The notes under the pieces were generated by a model that saw nothing but the letters and a program-made list of their open reading frames with translations, was not told where the DNA came from and searched no databases. The position numbers were made by a program, and so were the translations under genes. A stretch of 5,893 bases of DNA from Methylacidiphilum caldifontis (GTDB taxonomy: Bacteria > Verrucomicrobiota > Verrucomicrobiia > Methylacidiphilales > CAMAQI01): positions 1 to 5,893 of the forward strand of contig CAMAQI010000152.1 in NCBI GenBank assembly GCA_945860255.1, written 5' to 3'. Shown one piece after another: positions 1 through 5,100 of the stretch (the first letter of the stretch is position 1; the number at the start of each line of letters is the position of its first letter).

Positions 1-295
1 GACAACGAGGGTCAAGGGCTTCACAGACCTCCGGGGGTTCATCGCCATGAAGTTGCCAAGCATCAAAAAGGGCGATCTGTTCGATATTGTAAATATCCTC
101 GGCATCGAGATTAACGGTGACTCCGATCCGTTGAACATAAGGGGGGAGATCGCAGGCAAAATCCCACGCTTTATCGGGATTGATGTAGCGGGGGCTTTTG
201 GGGTAAAGAATGAAGCCAAGGGCATCGGCCCCTGCGTAGATCGCCGCAAGAGCATCGGCTTCGTTAGTAATTCCACAAATTTTGACTCGAACCAT
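1..295 (-). CDS. trpF: Phosphoribosylanthranilate isomerase, N-terminal part (cut by window edge)
   Basis: TrpF converts N-(5'-phosphoribosyl)anthranilate into the 1-deoxyribulose form, a cytosolic Amadori rearrangement in tryptophan synthesis. The 98 visible residues match the first half of the beta/alpha barrel. The KICGIT strand at residues 5-10 carries Cys7, the expected general base. It is followed by GADALGFIL (22-30), SPRYI (34-38), the QRIGVTVN strand (55-62) and the QLHGDE motif (81-86). The full protein is usually about 200-220 residues, so the second catalytic residue (an Asp) and the phosphate-binding C-terminal half lie outside the window. The ATG at 295-293 is the only reasonable start, because an in-frame TGA lies five codons upstream. 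No clear Shine-Dalgarno is seen, and I could not assign a promoter. Other trp genes, if clustered, would lie beyond base 1. Identification is firm. Confidence 0.95.
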   Translation of the reverse strand, partial: MVRVKICGITNEADALAAIYAGADALGFILYPKSPRYINPDKAWDFACDLPPYVQRIGVTVNLDAEDIYNIEQIALFDAWQLHGDEPPEVCEALDPRC

Positions 296-451
296 CTGAT
301 GATTTACTCAAAATAAGAGAGTCTTGGAAAGGTCTATCTCACGATTGATGTTTTTTGTGTTTGAATCCATTCATGCATAAGGAATAGATCGGGAGCGATC
401 CTGTACGTGCTCATGGGCGTCAACCTAAGGAATCCATTCAAAGGCATTGCC

Positions 452-555
452 TCACGCAAAGACGCAAAGCTTCCCAAGGTTCTCCCCGTAGGAATTTAGA
501 AAAAAATCATTTGCCTTTCGGGCGGAACCTTGGGCAACTTCGCGGCTTTGTGTGA
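452..555. repeat. Large imperfect palindrome of the CGCAAAGACGCAAAG type
   Basis: The left arm (452-482, beginning TCACGCAAAGACGCAAAG) and the right arm (525-555, ending GCGGCTTTGTGTGA) are inverted copies matching at 26 of 31 positions. With a little more mismatch the arms extend to 488 and 519, leaving an AT-rich loop of about 30 bases. As RNA or cruciform DNA this would be a hairpin of about 100 nt. The TCACGCAAAGACGCAAAG / CTTTGCGGCTTTG core is one I associate with interspersed intergenic repeats in several bacterial phyla. That is recollection, and the copy number in this genome cannot be judged from one window. There is no ORF inside, so if mobile it would need a transposase supplied elsewhere. 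Confidence 0.75.
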
Positions 556-619
556 AAAACTGTATTTTGGTGTTTTTCATAGTCTCTTGGATGATAGATG
601 TTTATATACTTCAGGAAGT

Positions 620-652
620 TCACTTCACTAAGGTTCGAAGAACACGAAGTGA
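620..652. repeat. Small palindrome with nested hairpin
   Basis: TCACTTC (620-626) pairs with GAAGTGA (646-652), and inside it GTTC (633-636) pairs with GAAC (640-643) around a GAA loop. The AAGAACACGAAG wording resembles another common intergenic repeat family. It lies 65 bases from the large palindrome and may be part of the same repeat-rich block. Function unknown. Confidence 0.45.
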
Positions 653-780
653 GAAATAGAACGACCTCAGCTCTCCAATTGGTTTCCAGTTTTAATTTGC
701 GCTATTGCGCAGGGAGTGGCGGTTAAATTGTATTTTGGCTATTTGATGGGGTAAAACGATTCCTCATGAAGAATGTGGAA

Positions 781-1590
781 TTAACTACTCGCGCTGGTGT
801 ACGATTTCAGGGCATATTTCCAAAAGAGATGGCTTCCCCAAAGACTCAGAAAAGTCCCAAGGAAAAGGGTTCCACAAAGCCAAACGATTGGAGTCCCCGT
901 CGTAATCTCTGCGAGGAGACGAGTTGGAACGTTGGCGACGACCATGACCGGAATAAAAACAGAGAATAAAATTCGAAATACTTTAGGGGCCTGGAGGAAG
1001 ACCGACTCTGGGTAACGGGCAAGATTCATTAAATTATAATAACCGAAAATCATTCCTTGGGCTTTCACGATCCAGAAGGCCAGGGTGACGAGAGTCAGGA
1101 AGATACTGTAATGAATTCCGATTCCGCAAAGAATCGTGAGGAGATAGAGGGAAATTTGCATTCCCGTCGGATGGAGTTGGAGCTGATGCGAGGCAAAAAA
1201 AACAAATCCGATTCCGACCGCGGTATTGATCAGATTATCAAATCCAAACTGTTTCGTTGAGACGAGAAACTGCGCATTGACCGGTTGGAGGAGGAGAAAG
1301 TCCAGTTTTCCCGTTCGAATAAGCTCGGGAAGATTGGCGAGGTTAATATAAAAGAAGGCTTGGAAGAGCTGTGCCGTGATTTGATGAGTCCCCATAAGGA
1401 GAATCACCTGCCATTTATTCCAATCACCGACTGAGTTGACATGAGAAAAGATCACTTCGATCATTCCCACTTGAGCGATAAACCAAAGAAACTCCGTCAG
1501 AAGCCAGAGCCAAAAATTGGCAGCAAAATTCATTTCGCGAATCAGAGAATTGCGGAAGAGGAGTTTAAAGACTTGAAAATGATGTTTCAT
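781..1590 (-). CDS. ABC-2 type transporter permease, second subunit
   Basis: A 269-residue integral membrane protein with about six hydrophobic segments (roughly 24-50, 62-84, 117-135, 145-175, 203-221, 233-256). It fits the ABC-2 permease subfamily that occurs as adjacent, non-identical pairs (COG3694/DUF990-like, from memory). The best marker is IRTGKLDFLLLQPVN at 91-105, the cytoplasmic coupling-type segment of this family, followed by ARYPESVF near 191-198. The ATG at 1590 starts 2 bases after the stop of the upstream permease gene and has an AGGGGG Shine-Dalgarno at good spacing inside that gene's last codons. The frame stays open for 60 codons further upstream, but that part overlaps the other permease and does not look like family sequence. 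Product: half of an export channel, substrate unknown. Its partner is the preceding gene, and an ATPase subunit is required but absent here. Confidence 0.88.
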   Translation of the reverse strand: MKHHFQVFKLLFRNSLIREMNFAANFWLWLLTEFLWFIAQVGMIEVIFSHVNSVGDWNKWQVILLMGTHQITAQLFQAFFYINLANLPELIRTGKLDFLLLQPVNAQFLVSTKQFGFDNLINTAVGIGFVFFASHQLQLHPTGMQISLYLLTILCGIGIHYSIFLTLVTLAFWIVKAQGMIFGYYNLMNLARYPESVFLQAPKVFRILFSVFIPVMVVANVPTRLLAEITTGTPIVWLCGTLFLGTFLSLWGSHLFWKYALKSYTSASS

Positions 1591-1592
1591 CG

Positions 1593-2396
1593 TTAACCCC
1601 CTACCGCCCCATATTTGACGAGCCCTTTTTTCCAAAGAAATTTTGCGAAGAGATAAAGGAGGATCACCCATCCGAATTGGATGAGGAGTCCCTGAGTGAG
1701 CTCCGGTCCGGTGACTCTTTCCTGTAAAACCGCAATCGGGAACCAAAGCTCGTAGGGAAAGGGGGTCCAAAGAATGATTTTAAATAAAGCAGGAGGAAGA
1801 AGGTCGAGAGGGAAAAAGTGGCCTGCGAAAAAGTATTCAAACGAGAAAAAGATAAAGACGATCGTCGAAATTTCTAAAATCCAAAAGGAGAGCATTGCGA
1901 TCGAGTAAGCAATCAAGAACTGAATTAAGGCCGAGAGGAGCGTCGATAAAGCAAAGCAGATCCACGGCTGTGGGTTGTGTGGCAGAGAGATGAGAGAGTG
2001 AAAGGGAATAAAGGCGATCAAAAGGGGGATCACAATAATTGAGAAATTAACGATCCGAGAGGCGGCAAAAAGAGTGAGTCGATAGAGAAGATGATTGATC
2101 GGACGAAGCAGCAGCATATTCAGCTGACCGTCACGGATCTCGGCGGAGATTTGCCATTCATCATCGGTGGGGGTCACAAGAACATCGAGGAGCATACAGA
2201 GAAGGAAATACTGAATCATGTGAGCATAGGCATAGGATTGTACCTGTGCTCCTGCCGACTGGTAAATCGCTTTCCAGAAGTAGACAAGACCGAATAAAGG
2301 AACGAGAGAGAAGAGGAGGCGAATAAGAAAGTTCCATCGATAGATGAGTGTATTCTGAATGCCAATTTTAAAAAGGGGAGGGTAAAGACCTTGCAC
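1593..2396 (-). CDS. ABC-2 type transporter permease, first subunit
   Basis: A 267-residue membrane protein with about six membrane segments (roughly 22-43, 59-76, 108-131, 143-168, 170-190, 236-255). It starts with the short amphipathic stretch FKIGIQNTLIYRWNFLIR typical of the COG4587-like half of paired ABC-2 permeases (family assignment from memory). EIRDGQLNMLLLRPIN (86-101) matches the conserved 'RdG.L...LlrP' segment, and FPLDLLPP / TPFPYELWFP follow at 195-220. The start is a GTG, forced by an in-frame TAA four codons upstream and the lack of early alternatives. No Shine-Dalgarno precedes it. A promoter-like element ends only 6 bases before the GTG, so the mRNA may be leaderless. It is followed after 2 bases by the second permease, and translation is probably coupled. 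Substrate cannot be read from the sequence. Confidence 0.88.
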   Translation of the reverse strand: MQGLYPPLFKIGIQNTLIYRWNFLIRLLFSLVPLFGLVYFWKAIYQSAGAQVQSYAYAHMIQYFLLCMLLDVLVTPTDDEWQISAEIRDGQLNMLLLRPINHLLYRLTLFAASRIVNFSIIVIPLLIAFIPFHSLISLPHNPQPWICFALSTLLSALIQFLIAYSIAMLSFWILEISTIVFIFFSFEYFFAGHFFPLDLLPPALFKIILWTPFPYELWFPIAVLQERVTGPELTQGLLIQFGWVILLYLFAKFLWKKGLVKYGAVGG

Positions 2397-2402
2397 GGCT
2401 GG

Positions 2403-2430
2403 AGATTAAAGGGGTTCTTTGGGATGGCAA
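2403..2430 (-). promoter_or_regulatory. Candidate promoter of the permease pair
   Basis: On the minus strand TTGCCA (2430-2425) and TAATCT (2408-2403) are separated by 16 bases. The -35 matches sigma-70 consensus at 5 of 6 positions, the -10 only at 3 of 6. The element resembles the one before the kinase gene: both read GCTTG(C/T)CAT, then 15-16 bases, then TA-(pyrimidine-rich)-TCC just before the start codon. Transcription from it would begin at or within a base or two of the GTG. Confidence 0.4.
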
Positions 2431-2533
2431 GCGGGTTCACAATGCCCAAATTCTTCCGTAAGAAAACTCGTGCTTTCCTATTTTCCTTTGGGAGTCCTGA
2501 TTGAATTTTACTGAAAAAAGGGAAATCAAAAAA

Positions 2534-2605
2534 TGCCAGAGGGCGGATTTGAACCGCCGACCAAGGGCTTATGAGTCCCCTGCTCTACCACTGAGCTACA
2601 CTGGC
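2534..2605 (-). tRNA. tRNA with anticodon CAT (probably elongator Met)
   Basis: The minus strand folds into a cloverleaf: acceptor GCCAGTG/CTCTGGC, D-arm GCTC-AGTGGTA-GAGC, anticodon loop CTCATAA, variable loop TGGTC, T-arm GGCGG-TTCAAAT-CCGCC, discriminator A. CCA is not encoded; the discriminator is followed directly by TTTTTT. Two stem positions are mismatched as written: T6-T67 in the acceptor and A31-G39 at the base of the anticodon loop. A CAT anticodon can mean elongator Met or the lysidine-modified Ile2. A4-T69 and G5-C68 differ from the C4-G69/C5-G68 pairs of E. coli Ile2, and there is no sign of the initiator features, so Met is the better guess. Ile2 is not excluded. Confidence 0.9.
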
Positions 2606-2624
2606 TAGGTTTTGAAGGAGGGGG

Positions 2625-2653
2625 ATGATTGCTGATCCTGAACGTAAAATCAA
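2625..2653 (-). promoter_or_regulatory. Candidate promoter of the tRNA
   Basis: On the minus strand TTGATT (2653-2648) and AATCAT (2630-2625) are 17 bases apart, each matching consensus at 4 of 6 positions. The -10 ends 19 bases before the tRNA 5' end, leaving a short 5' leader for RNase P to remove. Position is good, sequence match only fair. Confidence 0.35.
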
Positions 2654-2743
2654 GTAGGAAACTTGAGGAAAATGAAACTTGCGTTTTTTTGGGCTCTTTT
2701 TAAATAAAGAGAATTAAGTAAAAACAAACCTTTTGGATAAGGC

Positions 2744-2772
2744 TTGTCATTTTGATCTTCCTCTGCTAGCTT
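2744..2772 (+). promoter_or_regulatory. Candidate promoter of the PfkB kinase gene
   Basis: TTGTCA (2744-2749) and TAGCTT (2767-2772) are separated by 17 bases, and a TG one base before the -10 gives an extended -10 look. The ATG follows the -10 after only 9 bases, so a normal start site would leave 0-4 untranslated bases. No Shine-Dalgarno is present in the TTCCGCCAACT that precedes the ATG, which fits a leaderless mRNA. Confidence 0.5.
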
Positions 2773-2781
2773 CCGCCAACT

Positions 2782-3897
2782 ATGAGTGATTCTAGATTAG
2801 CGAGACAGACAGCAGAACGATTAATTGGTTCCCGAGCCCAGCTCTTAAAGTATCAATGTTTGATGGGTTTTGATGGATTTGTCGATCAAATTTTTCAGGT
2901 GGTCGATCAACGTCAATCTTCGACTAAATTTACCCCTTTTACCCAAGTGAAATCCTTTGCTCAACGAGCCCAATTAGCGACGGGTGGAAAAAGTTCTAAT
3001 TTTGAAATTGTTTCTCAAGCGACTCGTTTAGGGGGGAATGGTCCGTTAATGGCCTTTTCACTCAGCACCTTAGGGGCTCCCGTGAACTATATTGGAATGC
3101 TTGGGTATCCCCAGATGCATCCTGTTTTCACAGAATTTGCCAAAAGAGCGAAAGTATTTTCGATCGCTGAGCCTGGATTTAATCAAACCTTTGAATTCGG
3201 CGATGGTAAACTGACCTTTGGTCAGTATGACAGTGTTCATGATGTCAGTTGGGAGAATTTAAAGAAACGGATCGGTGAAGCGGCATTTCGTAAACTTTGG
3301 GACTCTTCTCATTTTGTCGGAATGGTGAACTGGACGATGATTCCGCATCTTTCAGCGATCTGGAAGCGGATTCTCAGTGATTACGTTCCTCCTAAAACCG
3401 AGAAGCGAAAGCTGATGTTTTTTGACTTGTCGGATCCTTCGAAGCGTTTGGATGCTGATCTTTTAGCAGCCTTGAAAATTGTGGGTGAATTTCAAGAAAA
3501 GAACGACGTTATTCTTGGTTTAAATGAAGGGGAGAGTCTCCACGTTGCCAAAGTTCTTCGACTCAAAAAGACTCCGGCAAACCCAAAAGGAACCGCCTCT
3601 TTAGCGGCTGCGATTCGTGAGAAATTGAATGTACATACCGTGGTGATTCATCCGGTGAAATATGCAGCAGGGGCAGATGCCACTGGAGAGTCCTTTGTTG
3701 ACGGTCCTTTTACGGCAAAGCCAAAGATTACCTCGGGAGCAGGGGATCATTTTAATTCAGGATTTGTGATCGGACGACTGCTTGGATTGGGACTTTCCCA
3801 TTCGATGCAGTTAGCGGTTGCCGCCTCTGGATTTTATGTTCGTCATGCCGTCAGTCCAAATCGCGAACAGCTCGTTCGCTTTCTTCAGACTTTATAA
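2782..3897 (+). CDS. PfkB-family carbohydrate (or nucleoside) kinase
   Basis: A 371-residue cytosolic kinase of the ribokinase/PfkB fold, which moves the ATP gamma-phosphate to a sugar or nucleoside hydroxyl. Visible landmarks are the N-terminal GFDGFVDQI (29-37) with substrate-contacting Asp candidates, LGGNGP (83-88), and GMLG (105-108). Further on come NWTMIPH (183-189), FFDLSDPSKR (213-222), the NxxE magnesium/phosphate motif as NEGE (248-251), and the anion-hole/catalytic SGAGDHFNSG (318-327) with Asp322 as the expected base. It is longer than a typical 300-330-residue ribokinase. The pattern recalls a conserved PfkB subgroup of unknown substrate that I have also seen in Firmicutes (recollection, not checked). 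The ATG at 2782 gives a family-like N-terminus. The gene stands alone: divergent tRNA upstream, intrinsic terminator downstream. The substrate cannot be named. Confidence 0.92.
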   Translation: MSDSRLARQTAERLIGSRAQLLKYQCLMGFDGFVDQIFQVVDQRQSSTKFTPFTQVKSFAQRAQLATGGKSSNFEIVSQATRLGGNGPLMAFSLSTLGAPVNYIGMLGYPQMHPVFTEFAKRAKVFSIAEPGFNQTFEFGDGKLTFGQYDSVHDVSWENLKKRIGEAAFRKLWDSSHFVGMVNWTMIPHLSAIWKRILSDYVPPKTEKRKLMFFDLSDPSKRLDADLLAALKIVGEFQEKNDVILGLNEGESLHVAKVLRLKKTPANPKGTASLAAAIREKLNVHTVVIHPVKYAAGADATGESFVDGPFTAKPKITSGAGDHFNSGFVIGRLLGLGLSHSMQLAVAASGFYVRHAVSPNREQLVRFLQTL

Positions 3898-3912
3898 ATA
3901 AAGCTTTAAAAT

Positions 3913-3952
3913 GACCCTCGTTTTGATTTTTCAGAACGGGGGTCTTTTTTTT
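3913..3952 (+). terminator. Intrinsic terminator after the PfkB kinase gene
   Basis: GACCCTCGTT (3913-3922) pairs with AACGGGGGTC (3935-3944), ten pairs with one G-T wobble. The loop is 12 bases, and eight T follow immediately (3945-3952). It lies 15 bases past the kinase stop and separates it from the HDOD gene, which therefore needs its own promoter. Confidence 0.9.
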
Positions 3953-3980
3953 CTAAATTCGATCTCATTTGTAATTGGGC

Positions 3981-4008
3981 TTGTGATTTGTTTTTTAAAA
4001 AATAGAGT
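3981..4008 (+). promoter_or_regulatory. Candidate promoter of the HDOD gene
   Basis: TTGTGA (3981-3986) and TAGAGT (4003-4008) are 16 bases apart, each matching sigma-70 consensus at 4 of 6 positions. TAGCTTCC, identical to the -10 region of the kinase promoter, overlaps at 4008-4015 but at a poor 21-base spacing. A start near 4015 would leave a short leader that includes AAAGG (4018-4022), a weak Shine-Dalgarno 9 bases before the GTG start. Confidence 0.35.
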
Positions 4009-4031
4009 AGCTTCCATAAAGGCATTAAATT

Positions 4032-4901
4032 GTGTTTGATAGCAACCTAGATCGCACTCAAGAGATTTTAGATAAAGCAAAGGAATTACTTCCTCCTGCT
4101 CCCCCTGTTGCGTTTAAGCTTCTCTCTCTCTTACGCGATCCTTCAGCGCAGGCAAATGATGAGGTTTTGGAGATTATTCAATTCGATGCAAATTTAACGG
4201 CACAAGTATTAAAGTCCTGTAATACAGCACTTGTTCGAGGGAGTGAAACGATTGCGTCATTGGACGATGCGGTGAATCGTTTAGGGTATCAACGGCTTCT
4301 TGAGATCGTGATGGCGATCTGTTTTGGAAAATATTTCCAACGTCGAAAATGCTATCACGGAATGGATCCTTATGCTCTTTGGCGTCACTCGATCGCCTCC
4401 GCTTTAGCCTCACGGTATTTGGCTTATCACTCGAAGCATTCAAAGTTTTCGTTGCAAACGGCTTTCACCGCAACCCTTCTTCATGATTTTGGAAAGATTA
4501 TTTTAAATTTACTTGATACCCCGGAATTGGATTTAATTCGACCGTTGATGATTGAAAAAGGACTTTCCTGTTCAGAGGCTGAATTTGAGATTTTAGGAAC
4601 CGATCACGCAAAAGTTGCCGGGCTTTTGATGAAGGAATGGGAGCTTCCTCCGGAGATTTATCAAGGAATTCGTGACCATAATCATCCTGATCTCGATGAG
4701 ACTGGATATGCCGATTTAATTTATCTTTCGAGTCAATGTGCGACCGCTATTTTTTCTGGAACCTCATGGGCTGAGTATATTCAAACGGTTGAAGTTCATA
4801 TTCCGCATCGCATTGGACTGACTCATGAAATTATTGGGAAGTGTTTGGATCCAGTCAGTAAGGATGCGAGCGCGATTGAAGCTTATTTAATGGTAGCTTA
4901 G
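4032..4901 (+). CDS. HDOD-domain protein
   Basis: A 289-residue soluble protein made almost wholly of one HDOD domain (PF08668-type), a relative of HD-domain phosphohydrolases found in bacterial signalling and often stand-alone. The N-terminal helical part has ELLPPAPPVAFKLLSLLRDP (18-37), IIQFDANLTAQVLKSCNTA (48-66) and LDDAVNRLGYQRL (77-89), all classic for the family. The HD-like core follows: WRHS with His119, LLHDFGKIIL with His151-Asp152, GTDHAKVAGLLMKEWELPPEI (189-209) with His192, and RDHNHPD (214-220). Many HDOD proteins are thought to be non-catalytic, and whether this one binds metal is open despite the retained His/Asp residues. No receiver, GGDEF or EAL domain is attached. The GTG start gives a family-like N-terminus and has a weak AAAGG Shine-Dalgarno. 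Separate from the kinase by the terminator; role unknown. Confidence 0.92.
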   Translation: MFDSNLDRTQEILDKAKELLPPAPPVAFKLLSLLRDPSAQANDEVLEIIQFDANLTAQVLKSCNTALVRGSETIASLDDAVNRLGYQRLLEIVMAICFGKYFQRRKCYHGMDPYALWRHSIASALASRYLAYHSKHSKFSLQTAFTATLLHDFGKIILNLLDTPELDLIRPLMIEKGLSCSEAEFEILGTDHAKVAGLLMKEWELPPEIYQGIRDHNHPDLDETGYADLIYLSSQCATAIFSGTSWAEYIQTVEVHIPHRIGLTHEIIGKCLDPVSKDASAIEAYLMVA

Positions 4902-4916
4902 TCACTCACTGTTTGA

Positions 4917-4952
4917 ATTTTTCGTATTATTTTTCGTTGGAACGAAAAATAA
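4917..4952. repeat. AT-rich perfect palindrome with an extra half-site
   Basis: TTATTTTTCGTT (4927-4938) and AACGAAAAATAA (4941-4952) are perfect inverted copies around GG, and a third copy of ATTTTTCGT lies upstream at 4917-4925. It begins 15 bases after the HDOD stop. No T-run follows, so it is a poor intrinsic terminator. Its symmetry and repeated half-site also fit a protein-binding operator, possibly for uvrA: a weak promoter-like TTGGAA-N17-TGTATT (4937-4965) overlaps it. Confidence 0.5.
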
Positions 4953-5005
4953 ATGAAATTGTATTTTAAAATTCATAAATCGGAATTCAATGCGATTAAA
5001 ACAAG

Positions 5006-5100
5006 GTAAAGAATGTTTTTATTGAGGAGATATCCTTGGTTTCGGTCTTTGACCGATTTATGGGACATTCTTTTACAAATATGTTCACATGAATGTAAAA
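5006..5100 (+). promoter_or_regulatory. uvrA leader with competing hairpins
   Basis: GTAAAGAATGT (5006-5016) can pair with ACATTCTTTTAC (5065-5076) with one bulged base, enclosing a small hairpin TCGGTC-TTT-GACCGA (5042-5056). TTTTACA (5071-5077) can instead pair perfectly with TGTAAAA (5094-5100), placing the uvrA start codon in a 16-base loop. The two pairings use the same bases and exclude each other. A regulatory role is inference; AT-rich pairings of this length also arise by chance. Confidence 0.3.
5036..5092 (+). CDS. Possible 18-codon leader ORF overlapping the uvrA start
   Basis: A TTG at 5036 is preceded at 6 bases by GAGGAG (5024-5029), the best Shine-Dalgarno in this part of the window. 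The frame runs 18 codons (MVSVFDRFMGHSFTNMFT) to a TGA at 5090-5092 that overlaps the uvrA ATG (5089-5091) as ATGA. uvrA itself has no Shine-Dalgarno, so ribosomes finishing this ORF could restart on uvrA. The peptide has no recognised family and may matter only by being translated. It could also be chance: it is short and uses a TTG start. Confidence 0.35.
   Translation: MVSVFDRFMGHSFTNMFT

Larger units (their letters stand above)
296..780. other. Gene-free intergenic stretch with palindromic repeats
   Basis: This 485-base stretch lies between the start of trpF and the end of the second permease gene, both on the minus strand, and I find no credible gene in it on either strand. It holds a large imperfect palindrome (452-555) and a smaller one (620-652). 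It also has a 5-bp hairpin GATCG-GGAG-CGATC (387-400), an 11-base direct repeat GAATCCATTCA (363-373 and 430-440), a repeated TGTATTTTGG, and a small TGCGC-TATT-GCGCA hairpin (698-711). The last lies downstream of the permease stop but lacks a T-run, so it is at best a weak terminator. The stretch looks like a landing place for interspersed repeats rather than a decayed gene, but that is inference. Confidence 0.6.

Noticed and set aside
47..316. 89-codon plus-strand frame
   Set aside because: It lies opposite trpF, whose minus-strand product has unmistakable family motifs.
413..499. 28-codon plus-strand frame running into the large palindrome
   Set aside because: No Shine-Dalgarno, and half of it is the repeat arm; such mini-frames are a typical artefact of this repeat type.
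766..1260. Three plus-strand frames of 67-72 codons (766-969, 797-1015, 1057-1260)
   Set aside because: All lie opposite the second permease, are charged and low in family-like features, and lack support from position or a Shine-Dalgarno.
1591..1770. Upstream extension of the second permease by 60 residues to an ATG at 1770
   Set aside because: It overlaps the coding end of the first permease in another frame, reads as low-similarity Arg/Pro-rich sequence, and the ATG at 1590 has a good Shine-Dalgarno and a family-like N-terminus.
2091..2449. Plus-strand frame 2091-2297 and minus-strand frame 2216-2449
   Set aside because: Both overlap the first permease in other frames; the permease has membrane segments and conserved motifs, these do not.
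2651..2681. CAAGT/ACTTG inverted repeat and repeated GAAACTTG (2658-2665, 2674-2681)
   Set aside because: Too short to distinguish from chance in AT-rich spacer, although it abuts the candidate tRNA promoter.
2694..2711. CTCTTT-TTAAAT-AAAGAG hairpin upstream of the kinase promoter
   Set aside because: Short and AT-rich with no T-run on the plus strand; no gene ends here for it to terminate.
4174..4443. 89-codon minus-strand frame
   Set aside because: It lies opposite the well-supported HDOD gene.
5077..5086. CAAATATGTTC-like sequence resembling half of the Gram-positive LexA box GAAC-N4-GTTC
   Set aside because: Only the GTTC half matches, and it lies just before the uvrA start codon, so it is not a credible SOS box.
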